Source: Draconibacterium orientale
GTDB taxonomy: Bacteria; Bacteroidota; Bacteroidia; Bacteroidales; UBA12170
Length of the DNA stretch: 41,654 bases
NCBI GenBank assembly: GCA_020718205.1
Contig: DYSN01000022.1
Coordinates: 1-41,654 of the forward strand
Direction of reading: 5' to 3'
Shown here: positions 8,533 through 16,872 of the stretch, piece by piece
How the letters are laid out: each line of letters starts with the position of its first letter
How positions within the stretch are numbered: position 1 is the stretch's first letter
Notes under the pieces: generated by a model
The model's database searches: none
What the model was told of the DNA's origin: nothing
The model's input: the letters and a program-made list of their open reading frames with translations, nothing else
Made by a program: the position numbers and the translations under genes

Positions 8533-9144
8533 TTACTGAATATCTGAGAAACTTTTCTCGCCCGCATCAATGACCACATTAAGAGCATTCTGAATGGGGG
8601 GTATTACGCAACTCCACCGATGATTATAAGCACAATAGGGATTGTAGGCGCGGTTAAAGTCAAGCTCAAAAGTATCGGATTTCGGAAGGGGAATATCGAG
8701 ATATCTTCCACCACCGTAGGTCAAAGTATTGCTATTATGATCGGTGAAAGGAACAAAAAGCAAATCTTTCAGGCTGCTATCTGTCGAAAGGTTTAAATTC
8801 TGAAATGCAGTGAGTTGATGCTCTTTTCCGTGAAGTGTAAAACGAATCCGGCCATAATTGCGGTAATCGGGCAACCTGTCGGTTGATGTTCTCATTTTAA
8901 CCACTTCCACCGATTCGTTGGGCTCCAATTGAGCCAAAACCCTATATTCCAGATTGATAGGAAAGTATTCGAGCCCCTTGAATCTTTCAATCTGAATTTG
9001 ATTTAAGGGACTCTTACCGATGTCTAAAAAGCTACTATCTTTGGCTATCCGCTCATTTTCAAGAGTTCTTACATACTGTTTTTTAGCTGAATTACAGGCG
9101 GTTGCAATGAATAATATCAATAATAAATAAATAGTATTTTTCAT
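8533..9144 (-). CDS. DUF1684 lipoprotein
   Basis: A 203-residue lipoprotein. ATG 9144 is chosen because it directly precedes a signal peptide ending TAC with lipid Cys; an upstream ATG at 9159 adds five residues. The C-terminal half carries the DUF1684 signature: DFNRAYNPYCAYN, followed by a second Cys (WSC), then PP, N and an AGEKSF ending. Biochemical function of DUF1684 is not established; the conserved Cys, Tyr and Asn residues suggest a binding or catalytic site. It lies 103 bases upstream of the TlpA pair on the same strand and has no close upstream partner. Confidence 0.83.
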   Translation of the reverse strand: MKNTIYLLLILFIATACNSAKKQYVRTLENERIAKDSSFLDIGKSPLNQIQIERFKGLEYFPINLEYRVLAQLEPNESVEVVKMRTSTDRLPDYRNYGRIRFTLHGKEHQLTAFQNLNLSTDSSLKDLLFVPFTDHNSNTLTYGGGRYLDIPLPKSDTFELDFNRAYNPYCAYNHRWSCVIPPIQNALNVVIDAGEKSFSDIQ

Positions 9145-9392
9145 GAAGTCATGCATCAATATCGTGTGTGTTCTTCTCTAAAAAAAGTGTAGATCCTTAT
9201 CATTCAACAACTTATATGTTCAGGAAATAAATACTTTATGTTACTCAATTCATGAACACTGCTGAAAATTCAAAAACTTTTTTTAGAGAAATATTAAATG
9301 TAAAAATAGTAATTACATCAGTTTAATAATCATAAATATTTCAAAAAACAAATCAATGCTTCGAAGACATTACCCCAGAATCTAATGGGGCT

Positions 9393-9950
9393 TTATCTAA
9401 AGAAAACTAAAAAAATAAGGGGGATTAAAATTCCGATGGCCAAATATATTCCGCCGCGTCCAACAATGCCTTTATTTCCTTTATTCATAATTATTCCACT
9501 GATAGCCAGCAATATAAGTGCACCAGCATAAATATCGCTAAACCATTTCCACCAGCTTCCCGGATTATAATGAAGGTAATTGAAGTAAAAGAACAATGGA
9601 CGGCGTTGCAATTTCTCGATACCGGCATCGCCGGTTTCGGTGTTTAAAATCATGCTTCCCTTGCTCAGAAATACCTTTAACAAGTTGGGACGGGGATAGT
9701 AATGCTTTTTGTAATTTCCTTCCTCGTCAACTAATTTAAGAAGTTCCTCTACTTTGGCTTTGTCGGCATTGTTAAAACTTTGCGGATTGGTTATTTCGTA
9801 ATATGAGTTCTCGATGCTATAATTTGGATTCCAATCGTTTATATGATTGATTGCTATTCCGCTAAGAGCATAAATAATGGTCATTCCAAAAAAGAAAAAA
9901 CCAAAATCGCGGTGGATAGCTCTGTTCCATTTGCGCCAATTAAATGCCAT
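9393..9950 (-). CDS. PepSY-associated transmembrane protein
   Basis: A 185-residue inner-membrane protein of the PepSY_TM-like type. It has an N-terminal KWNRAIHRDFG motif leading into a membrane segment (about 16-35), a periplasmic PepSY-like loop (about 36-125), then YLHYNPGSWWKWFSDIYAG and a membrane segment (about 137-153), and a last one (about 165-184). The His residues at helix ends (IHRD, NHIND, YLHYN) resemble metal or haem contacts in related iron-reductase-like proteins. That role is inference. It lies 72 bases downstream of the Cys/His lipoprotein on the same strand; the two are probably co-transcribed. Confidence 0.8.
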   Translation of the reverse strand: MAFNWRKWNRAIHRDFGFFFFGMTIIYALSGIAINHINDWNPNYSIENSYYEITNPQSFNNADKAKVEELLKLVDEEGNYKKHYYPRPNLLKVFLSKGSMILNTETGDAGIEKLQRRPLFFYFNYLHYNPGSWWKWFSDIYAGALILLAISGIIMNKGNKGIVGRGGIYLAIGILIPLIFLVFFR

Positions 9951-10022
9951 AATTCGATAATTAAAAAAACTTGCTTTGGTTTCAAAAAACCGAAAGAAAG
10001 TTATAGGGAATAATTTATTTAC

Positions 10023-10649
10023 CTATTTGTTGATTTGCTTGTAAGATTTGGCATTGATTGACCAAAAAGACAAATGGTCTTTACCACTGGCTACAAGTCT
10101 TTCGCGCAAGGAAGTAATCTGATCCAATTGGTCTTGTTTATCGGCCGCAGCTTGCTCGTCGGCACCATGATCAGCATGTTCGTCTTTGGCTTGACCCTCT
10201 CCTGCACCTTCGCCTTTATGGGTTTTATGCTTCATTTCTTCTTCACCTTTATCACCCGAAAGAATATCGGCTTCTAATTTATCCAGTTCGGCGTTGTCAA
10301 CTTTGTACTCATCCAAAATACCAACCACAGAAAAATCGCTGCCTTCCATCTCTAAATTGAAATTTCCACTCTCGTCGGTGGCCATAATTTTAACTCTGAA
10401 ATCGGGGTCGGTTCCCACAATAAACATTTTGGTTCCACCGTGTTTACAGGTATGAACACAGGTTCCTGTAATCTCAATTAACTGATTGGCCAGGCCTGGA
10501 GCCAAAGAATCGAAATGATTGATATCTAAGGGTTTTGGAGTAGCATCTGCAGCTTCTTCAGTTTGTTCATTTTGAGTTTGTGGAGCCTGATTGTTACAGG
10601 AAACTCCAATAAATGCTAATACGGCAAGACTAAATAATAATTTTTTCAT
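10023..10649 (-). CDS. Lipoprotein with Cys-His motif and His-rich tail (OB-fold-like)
   Basis: A 208-residue lipoprotein (lipobox GVSC, Cys18). After an acidic linker, a small beta-rich region (about 45-130) contains TGTCVHTCKHGGTKMFIVG; its spacing Cys-x3-Cys-Lys-His-Gly-Gly looks like a metal or redox site on an OB-like barrel. A low-complexity segment rich in Glu, Lys and His follows (KHKTHKGEG, DEHADHGADE), then a helical C terminus. I do not recognise a named enzyme family. The neighbour is a PepSY membrane protein, so a role in handling iron, copper or haem in the periplasm is plausible but unproven. Confidence 0.78.
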   Translation of the reverse strand: MKKLLFSLAVLAFIGVSCNNQAPQTQNEQTEEAADATPKPLDINHFDSLAPGLANQLIEITGTCVHTCKHGGTKMFIVGTDPDFRVKIMATDESGNFNLEMEGSDFSVVGILDEYKVDNAELDKLEADILSGDKGEEEMKHKTHKGEGAGEGQAKDEHADHGADEQAAADKQDQLDQITSLRERLVASGKDHLSFWSINAKSYKQINK

Positions 10650-10708
10650 TTGATTATAATTAGATTTTTAAAATAATGTGCATAGTTAAGCATTATCATT
10701 TTTTCCTG

Positions 10709-10716
10709 CAAAAATA
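10709..10716 (-). promoter_or_regulatory. Possible -7 element before the Cys/His lipoprotein
   Basis: On the minus strand this reads TATTTTTG, a full match to the Bacteroidota TAnnTTTG element, 59 bases before the ATG. No TTTG is seen at the expected distance upstream, so only half of the promoter is supported. Confidence 0.35.
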
Positions 10717-10803
10717 TTGGCCGCAAAAAACAGTTTTAACATTTCGTTAACGCCTTTAAACGACTTGGCTCATGGAAAAAATACAAAGCTATATCATTGT
10801 AAT

Positions 10804-11442
10804 TCATTTAATTAAATCAAGTAATTGGTTTTTTACGTTTGGTGTTTTTTCAGTTAAACGCTGAGTGCTTTGATGCCCTGATGCAATTAATAAAACATCG
10901 AAATTGAGCTCCTTTGCCACCTCCAAATCGTGAAGTGTATCGCCAATCATCAAGGTTGTTGTCGGATTTAATTTATGGTGCGCTATGAGTTGGTGTGCCC
11001 GGTCAGTTTTACCGGCTGCCAAATGATTATCAATCCCGTAAACTCCCAAAAAATAGTCTCGGATTCCAAAATCAAAAAGCGATTTTTCAAGAGCATTTTG
11101 CTCCATGGCCGAAAGTATAAACTGATGAATTCCTGCTGACCGGAACACTTTTAAAACTTCCTTTACGCCTGAGTGAAGCTTACAACCTGGAAGCTTTTCA
11201 AAATACAAATCCATAAAATCGTGACCTATGATTTCGAACGATTCGCGGGAAAAATCGATGCCAATTTCACTATAATAATCCTGAACAGGAAAAGTAAATA
11301 CTTCCCTGTATTTGTCAATAGTTAGAATTGGCAGATTTCCGGCAGTTAAAAGTTCATTCATAGCTTCGATGCAAATACCTACATCGTTGAGCAAAGTTCC
11401 GTTCCAGTCCCAAATAATGGTATTGAAATGTTTAAAGTCCAT
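10804..11442 (-). CDS. HAD-superfamily hydrolase, phosphoglycolate-phosphatase-like
   Basis: A 212-residue cytoplasmic phosphatase. ATG 11442 is chosen because MDFKHFNTIIWDWNGTLLND begins right there with HAD motif I (Asp12, Asp14). The open frame continues to 11640, but that part lies inside the aminotransferase gene in another frame. Motif II is FILSAM, the motif III Lys is likely in AAGKTD, and motif IV is MIGDTLHDLE. The helical cap resembles Gph/pyrophosphatase-type HADs; the substrate is unknown. The start overlaps the end of the aminotransferase by 11 bases, so the two are translationally coupled. Confidence 0.88.
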   Translation of the reverse strand: MDFKHFNTIIWDWNGTLLNDVGICIEAMNELLTAGNLPILTIDKYREVFTFPVQDYYSEIGIDFSRESFEIIGHDFMDLYFEKLPGCKLHSGVKEVLKVFRSAGIHQFILSAMEQNALEKSLFDFGIRDYFLGVYGIDNHLAAGKTDRAHQLIAHHKLNPTTTLMIGDTLHDLEVAKELNFDVLLIASGHQSTQRLTEKTPNVKNQLLDLIK

Positions 11443-12229
11443 AGGAGTACAAATAGCGTTGATGATATTGGATATGAAGGGCTTGCAGGATTGGATGATT
11501 GACCTGAAATTGCCATTGGTCCATTTGCCTGATGGGCAAAATGCCGGGGGATGTTCCAGTGATAAAAGCAGCATCGATGCTGTACAAGTCGCTGATTTTA
11601 ATAGTATTGGTAATGACGGGTATTGAAAGTAAACGAGCAAGTTCCATGACCTTTTTACGGGTTATTCCCCCCAAAACCACATCATCGGGTGCGGTGTAAA
11701 GGTTTTTATCTCGAATAAAGAAAATATTGGATTTGCTGCCTTCGGTTATCTCGTTCGACCCGTTGACTAATACAGCTTCGCAAACATTTTTCTCTTTAAT
11801 AAATGCCCCTGTATTCATTCGCAACTGCTTTTGAAACAGCTTATAAGCCGGATTTTGGCGTTCTGCAAAAAAGATGCTTGTTGTTACGCCGGTTCTATAA
11901 TCTTCTATTGACGGATAATGCGATTCAATGGGCATAACCAATCTGTGATTCCTGTTCAGAAGAACTTTTACATTGATTTGATGAGAATTTGTACTTTTTG
12001 AAGCCAATACCACCTCTTCATTCAGTCCTTCCAGAGATATTAAATGCTCCAGACCAAGTTCCCGGGAGCTTTCGCTGAGTCGCTGAAAGTGCTCGGCGAA
12101 ACAAATAGGTGCATTATTTATCACCCGAACCACTTCGTAGGCAAATCCGTCGTTGAATATTGCATCAATCTGTTTATCAGTTATTTTTTCTACTAAACCA
12201 TTTAATAAAACATCAAAAGATTCTACCAT
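11432..12229 (-). CDS. Class IV PLP aminotransferase (BCAT/aminodeoxychorismate-lyase type)
   Basis: A 265-residue fold-type IV PLP enzyme. Visible family marks are the FNDGFAYEVVRV start, the AEHFQRLSESS helix, VNGSNEITEGSKSNIFFI with the conserved Glu, and VVLGGITRKKVMELA, which holds the phosphate-binding Gly-Ile-Thr turn; the PLP lysine is likely in the NPAYKLFQKQ segment. The length fits both branched-chain aminotransferases (usually longer) and 4-amino-4-deoxychorismate lyase PabC; pabB is not nearby, so neither is assigned. It precedes and overlaps the HAD phosphatase. The nqr terminator lies just upstream. Confidence 0.85.
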   Translation of the reverse strand: MVESFDVLLNGLVEKITDKQIDAIFNDGFAYEVVRVINNAPICFAEHFQRLSESSRELGLEHLISLEGLNEEVVLASKSTNSHQINVKVLLNRNHRLVMPIESHYPSIEDYRTGVTTSIFFAERQNPAYKLFQKQLRMNTGAFIKEKNVCEAVLVNGSNEITEGSKSNIFFIRDKNLYTAPDDVVLGGITRKKVMELARLLSIPVITNTIKISDLYSIDAAFITGTSPGILPIRQMDQWQFQVNHPILQALHIQYHQRYLYSYGL

Positions 12230-12292
12230 TTTCTATCAATTACTCATGAAGCTAACAAGGGTACAAATTACAATTAATAGCGGATAACCGAA

Positions 12293-12327
12293 ACCAAAAA
12301 AAAACCCCGAAAGATATTCCGGGGCTT
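12293..12327 (-). terminator. Rho-independent terminator of the nqr operon
   Basis: On the minus strand an 8-bp stem (AAGCCCCG with CGGGGTTT, one G-T pair) encloses a 10-base loop, and more T residues follow. It begins 22 bases past the nqrF stop codon, as expected for an operon end. Confidence 0.85.
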
Positions 12328-12348
12328 GTAATTTTTCATTGTATTTGA

Positions 12349-13608
12349 TTATCCTCCAAAGTCGTCGAAGGCAATCATTTCGGGTGGTACTCCCAAATCG
12401 TCGAGCATTTTAAATACTGCCTGATTCATCATTGGAGGGCCACAGAGATAGTATTCAATTTCTTCTGGCTCAGGATGTTTTACCAAATATTCATCGTGAA
12501 TTACCTGATGAATAAAACCAACATAACCTGTCCACTCGTCGCTCTTCATGGGCTCGGAAAGGGCAATATTGAATTTGAAATTCGGGTTTTCCTTCTCAAT
12601 TTGCTCAAACTGATCCACATAAAACAATTCGCGTTTCGAACGGCCGCCATACCAGAAAGTAGCTTTACGCTTGGTTTTCTGAGTGAGGAACTGGTCGAAG
12701 ATATGCGAGCGCATGGGTGCCATTCCGGCTCCACCACCAATAAACATCATTTCGCGTTCGGTTGGTTTGATGAAGAATTCGCCGTATGGGCCAGAAACCA
12801 TTACTTTATCGCCTGGTTTGCGCGAGAAAATGTAGGATGAGCAAACTCCGGGATTCACTTTCATGAAGGAGTTGATTTTTCTATCCCACGGTGGTGTTGC
12901 AATACGAATATTGAGCATCACGATATTTCCTTCGGCAGGGTGATTGGCCATAGAATAAGCTCTGTATTGGGGTTCGGGGTTTTTCATCACCAAATCCCAC
13001 ATTTTAAATTTATCCCAGTCTTCGTGATAATCTTTCTCAATATTCATGTCTTTGAAGTTCACTGTAATAGTTGGAACATCAATTTGAATATATCCACCGG
13101 AGCGGAAATCGAGGGATTCGCCTTCGGGTAACCGAACCACAAACTCTTTGATAAAGGTTGCCACATTGTGATTGGAAACCACAGTGCACTCCCATTTCTT
13201 GATACCAAATACTTCGGCTGGAATTTCGATTTCCATATTCTCACGCACTTTCACCTGACAGGCTAAGCGGTGATTGGTTTGTTGTTCCTTGCGGGTGAAG
13301 AAAGGTGTTTCGGTGGGCAAAATGGTTCCTCCGCCCGATGTTACCTTACATTCGCACATACCACAGGTTCCACCACCGCCACAGGCAGAAGGCAAAAATA
13401 TTTTTTCGCCCGACAGGGTGCTCAACAAAGATGAGCCAGGAGAAGTAACAACTTTTTTATCACCATTGATGGTAATGGTGACATCGCCCTGGGGCGTTAA
13501 TTTTTTCTTGGCATATAAAAGAACAATAACCAGCAGAAGGATAATCACTAAAAATACAATGATACTCCCTGTTACTATTGTTCCTAATCCTATAGTTAAT
13601 ATTAACAT
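12349..13608 (-). CDS. nqrF: Na+-translocating NADH:quinone reductase subunit F
   Basis: A 419-residue subunit that takes electrons from NADH and passes them through FAD and a 2Fe-2S cluster to the rest of Na+-NQR at the inner membrane. It has one N-terminal membrane helix (about 8-32). The ferredoxin domain has cluster ligands Cys76, Cys82, Cys85 and Cys117, and the flavin site is RAYSMAN (216-222). The nucleotide-binding segment GGGAGMAPMR spans 291-300, and the protein ends in the typical AFDDFGG. It is the last gene of nqrABCDEF, 19 bases after nqrE, and a strong terminator follows. Confidence 0.98.
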   Translation of the reverse strand: MLILTIGLGTIVTGSIIVFLVIILLLVIVLLYAKKKLTPQGDVTITINGDKKVVTSPGSSLLSTLSGEKIFLPSACGGGGTCGMCECKVTSGGGTILPTETPFFTRKEQQTNHRLACQVKVRENMEIEIPAEVFGIKKWECTVVSNHNVATFIKEFVVRLPEGESLDFRSGGYIQIDVPTITVNFKDMNIEKDYHEDWDKFKMWDLVMKNPEPQYRAYSMANHPAEGNIVMLNIRIATPPWDRKINSFMKVNPGVCSSYIFSRKPGDKVMVSGPYGEFFIKPTEREMMFIGGGAGMAPMRSHIFDQFLTQKTKRKATFWYGGRSKRELFYVDQFEQIEKENPNFKFNIALSEPMKSDEWTGYVGFIHQVIHDEYLVKHPEPEEIEYYLCGPPMMNQAVFKMLDDLGVPPEMIAFDDFGG

Positions 13609-13627
13609 AGCTTTTTCGTTTTATGGT

Positions 13628-14245
13628 TTATAATTTAATCCCCAGGAAGCTCATAAACGCAATGCCCATCAATCCGGTGATGATGAAAGTGATACCAATT
13701 CCTTTCAAAGGACCGGGAATATGCGAATATTTGATTTTTTCGCGGATGGCTGCAATACCAACAATGGCTAAAAACCAGCCTATTCCAGAACCAAGAGCAA
13801 AGCTGGTGGCCTGCCCGAGCGATTGATATTCGCGCTCCTGCATAAATAAGGAACCTCCAAGAATGGCACAGTTTACAGCGATTAGCGGAAGGAAAATACC
13901 CAATGAAGAATAGAGGGCTGGAGAAAACTTCTCAACAACCATTTCCACTAATTGCACCATAGAAGCTATGACAGCAATAAACATAATGAAACTCAGGAAG
14001 CTCAGGTCTAACTCAGCAAAATCAGGGTCGAGCCATGCCAAAGCTCCGGGTTTTAATAAATATTCATTCATTAAATAATCAACCGGAACAGTAATCCCAA
14101 GTACAAAAACTACTGCTATACCCAATCCCACTGATGTTTTAACGGTCTTGGAAACGGCAATATAGGAGCACATGCCTAAGAAGTAGGCAAATACCATATT
14201 ATCTATGAATATGGATTTTATAAATATATTAAATATCTCTTGCAT
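13628..14245 (-). CDS. nqrE: Na+-translocating NADH:quinone reductase subunit E
   Basis: A 205-residue integral membrane subunit with about six helices, homologous to NqrD/RnfA. Cys26 in GMCSYIAVSKT and Cys126 in AVNCAILGG are the positions that, with the equivalent NqrD cysteines, hold an intramembrane iron-sulphur centre in known Na+-NQR structures. The length matches the family. Spacing is 24 bases after nqrD and 19 bases before nqrF, within one operon. Confidence 0.97.
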   Translation of the reverse strand: MQEIFNIFIKSIFIDNMVFAYFLGMCSYIAVSKTVKTSVGLGIAVVFVLGITVPVDYLMNEYLLKPGALAWLDPDFAELDLSFLSFIMFIAVIASMVQLVEMVVEKFSPALYSSLGIFLPLIAVNCAILGGSLFMQEREYQSLGQATSFALGSGIGWFLAIVGIAAIREKIKYSHIPGPLKGIGITFIITGLMGIAFMSFLGIKL

Positions 14246-14269
14246 TTCTTTTCGTTTTTTGGGTTACAA

Positions 14270-14926
14270 CTAATCTTTAATAAGCTCAGGGTTTCTGCTG
14301 CGTTGAATCCAGATAATAACGCCCACCAGGATTAACGCCATAGGAGGCAGAATCATCAAACCATTGTTTTTATAGCCCAATTCGTATAAACCAATAGCTT
14401 CAAAAACTTTGATTCCAAATACTGAACCAGATCCTAATAGCTCACGGAAGAAAGCTACAATGACCAGAATCATACCATATCCCAAACCATTCCCCAATCC
14501 ATCGAGGAAAGAAGGCCAGGGTTTGTTCGCCATAGAGAAAGCTTCGAAACGACCCATGATAATACAGTTGGTAATAATTAACCCAACGAACACCGAAAGT
14601 TGCTTGCTCACATCGTAGGCATAAGCTTTAAGTATTTGGTCGACCACAATTACCAGCAAAGAGATAACCACCAGTTGAACAATAATTCTGATTCGTTGAG
14701 GGATTGTATTTCTTAGCATAGAAATGACCACGTTTCCGAAAGCTGTAACCACTGTTACCGAAATACCCATTACTATGGCAGGTTCTAATTTTGCAGTAAC
14801 TGCCAAAGCAGAGCAAATACCTAATATTTGCACTGTAATAGGATTATCCTTTCCTAAAGGATTGGTTAACAGCTTCATATTTTTAGGAGAAAATAACGAC
14901 TCCTTTTGTTTTACCTGTTCGCTCAT
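14270..14926 (-). CDS. nqrD: Na+-translocating NADH:quinone reductase subunit D
   Basis: A 218-residue membrane subunit, paralogous to NqrE. Cys38 (GICSAL) and Cys121 ([12 protein letters not shown]) match the intramembrane iron-sulphur ligands. About six hydrophobic helices follow a short cytoplasmic N terminus. Its ATG shares one base with the nqrC stop (TAATG at 14924-14928), so translation of the two is coupled. Confidence 0.97.
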   Translation of the reverse strand: MSEQVKQKESLFSPKNMKLLTNPLGKDNPITVQILGICSALAVTAKLEPAIVMGISVTVVTAFGNVVISMLRNTIPQRIRIIVQLVVISLLVIVVDQILKAYAYDVSKQLSVFVGLIITNCIIMGRFEAFSMANKPWPSFLDGLGNGLGYGMILVIVAFFRELLGSGSVFGIKVFEAIGLYELGYKNNGLMILPPMALILVGVIIWIQRSRNPELIKD

Positions 14927-15669
14927 TATCGTGGGATTTTAGAAAATGCAACATAATTACTTAAACAATCTCTCATCATGGCATCAACACCAACCGAAGT
15001 AATTGTACCTCCGGAAATGGCATCAACAGCATGATTTTGCATATTGGCAGGCAATGTGGCGGCTCCGCCTTTTTGTACTTTTACAGAAACGAAATTTCCA
15101 TTCTCGTCAAAAATAGTTTTGCCTACGAATTGCTGTTGAAACATTTCAGTGTTTATTTCTGCACCCAAACCCGGTGTTTCGCCCTTATGGTCGAAAATAA
15201 CACCTTCAATGGTTCTGAAATCGGCCTTTAGAGCAATATTTCCCCAGATTGGGCCCCATAATCCTTTCCCAAGCATGGGAATGATATAGAAAATTTCTCC
15301 TTCTTTATTACAAACGAACAAAGGGGAAAAATAGGGTTTACCGTTGGATTGGTTGAACTGCTCAACTTTAAGGTTGATATCGAAAGCACGCAGATTTCCA
15401 GCGAGCTGATTATTTTCGTAGGTTCCGGCAATATTACCTTCTCCATCAATAGCCAACTCCTTGACGATGTGCTTGCTATACATGTCAACAACATCTTTGG
15501 GGGTAGAGGCAATATGAGCCGAAGCCAATATGCCTGACATTTTTTCATTCTGTATATTCAGGTCTTGTTTGTCTTTCAAAACCGTTGCTGTGATTGATAA
15601 AATTGCTGCAACAATCACAACCATGACCACAGAATATATAAAAATATATGTGTTACTGTTACTATTCAT
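14926..15669 (-). CDS. nqrC: Na+-translocating NADH:quinone reductase subunit C
   Basis: A 247-residue subunit with one N-terminal membrane helix (about 8-30) and a periplasmic FMN-binding domain. The flavin attachment threonine is Thr222 in [10 protein letters not shown], to which the transferase ApbE joins FMN. The usual SGAT is SGGT here. GLGAEI, about fifty residues upstream, is a further family mark. It starts 22 bases after nqrB and overlaps nqrD by one base. Confidence 0.97.
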   Translation of the reverse strand: MNSNSNTYIFIYSVVMVVIVAAILSITATVLKDKQDLNIQNEKMSGILASAHIASTPKDVVDMYSKHIVKELAIDGEGNIAGTYENNQLAGNLRAFDINLKVEQFNQSNGKPYFSPLFVCNKEGEIFYIIPMLGKGLWGPIWGNIALKADFRTIEGVIFDHKGETPGLGAEINTEMFQQQFVGKTIFDENGNFVSVKVQKGGAATLPANMQNHAVDAISGGTITSVGVDAMMRDCLSNYVAFSKIPR

Positions 15670-15691
15670 TTTTCATTAGTTTTTATGGTGA

Positions 15692-16849
15692 TTAAGCAGC
15701 TACTTTTTTCAATCTCTTCATCCGTCGCTGAATATTTGAATTCACAACGAAATAATCGATAAGGGGTGCAAAAATATTCATGAGCAGAATGGCCAGCATC
15801 ATTCCTTCGGGGTAGGCTGGATTGAAAACCCGAATTAGAACCGCCAATGCGCCAATAAGCAATCCATAAATATATTTACCATGGTTGGTTTGCGATGCTG
15901 TTACCGGATCGGTAGCCATAAACACTGCGCCAAAGGCAAATCCACCGAGCACAAGGTGCATGTGGGCAGGTACAGTCATATAGACATTTGCTCCGACGAG
16001 ATTAAACAAAAGCCCCATAACGTATCCACCGGCAAAAACGCTGAACATTACACGCCAGCTGACTATGCCGGTGAAAATCAATAATAGCGCACCCAATAAA
16101 ATGGCCAATGTGCTGGTTTCGCCTACTGAGCCCGGAATAATGCCCAGAAAGGCATCCATGGCCGATGGCAGCGCATCTAAATCTTCAGGTTTGGTTGCCG
16201 TGAGCAGGTTTCCGAGCGGTGTGGCACCTGAGGTTCCATCAACCTGTTCCGAAATCCATACTTTGTCGCCAGAGAGTTGTGCAGGATAAGCAAAGAAGAG
16301 GAATGCACGGGCCAGTAATGCGGGGTTTACCACATTCATCCCAGTTCCGCCAAATACTTCTTTACCAATAATTACCGCAAAAATAGTGGCTACAGCCACC
16401 ATCCACAGGGGTGTTGATACCGGAATGATGAGCGGGATGAGAATTCCTGAGACTAAGAAACCTTCGTTAACTTCGTGTCCACGCATTTGGGCAAAAATAA
16501 ATTCAACCCCCAAACCACTCACATAAGAAACTACAATCAAAGGGAGTACCTTGAATAGTCCATAGAAAAACATTTCGAAAAATGTCATGGTCAGTCCGGC
16601 ATTCAGAGCGTGCTGATAGCCAATATTCCACATGCCAAACAGCATGGCTGGAATGGTAGCCAAAACTACCATAAACATTGTTCTTTTTAAATCCACCCCA
16701 TCTCGAATGTGACTACCTTTTTGAGTCACATGCCCGGGCACAAAAAGAAAAGTATCAAAAGCATCAAAAGTTGAATGCAGGTACTGATACTTTCCACCCT
16801 TTTGAAAATTGGGCCGGATTTTATCCATATAATTTTTTAAAGCCTTCAT
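15692..16849 (-). CDS. nqrB: Na+-translocating NADH:quinone reductase subunit B
   Basis: A 385-residue membrane subunit with about ten helices that forms the main Na+ path and binds riboflavin, a covalent FMN and quinone. The flavin attachment site is DGTSGATPLG, with Thr210, fully matching the ApbE consensus. GGTGMNVVNPALLARAFLFFAYP (from residue 168) is the family's conserved helix. It lies 23 bases after nqrA and 22 bases before nqrC. Confidence 0.97.
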   Translation of the reverse strand: MKALKNYMDKIRPNFQKGGKYQYLHSTFDAFDTFLFVPGHVTQKGSHIRDGVDLKRTMFMVVLATIPAMLFGMWNIGYQHALNAGLTMTFFEMFFYGLFKVLPLIVVSYVSGLGVEFIFAQMRGHEVNEGFLVSGILIPLIIPVSTPLWMVAVATIFAVIIGKEVFGGTGMNVVNPALLARAFLFFAYPAQLSGDKVWISEQVDGTSGATPLGNLLTATKPEDLDALPSAMDAFLGIIPGSVGETSTLAILLGALLLIFTGIVSWRVMFSVFAGGYVMGLLFNLVGANVYMTVPAHMHLVLGGFAFGAVFMATDPVTASQTNHGKYIYGLLIGALAVLIRVFNPAYPEGMMLAILLMNIFAPLIDYFVVNSNIQRRMKRLKKVAA

Positions 16850-16872
16850 TTAATTTTTTTGATTTTTTTTGA

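Noticed and set aside
9372-9391. Hairpin CCCC-N10-GGGG next to the PepSY gene stop, possible terminator
   Set aside because: The stem is only 4-5 bp, and no T run follows on the minus strand, so termination is not supported.
10074-10277. Hydrophobic 67-codon frame opposite the Cys/His lipoprotein gene
   Set aside because: It is antisense to a clear lipoprotein gene, and its hydrophobic look comes from the complement of the Glu/Lys/His-rich codons.
11443-11640. N-terminal extension of the HAD phosphatase
   Set aside because: The extra 66 codons overlap the aminotransferase gene in another frame. HAD motif I begins just after ATG 11442, which is where the family starts.
12475-12840. 121-codon frame opposite nqrF
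   Set aside because: It is fully antisense to a well-conserved subunit gene and has no signal or domain of its own.
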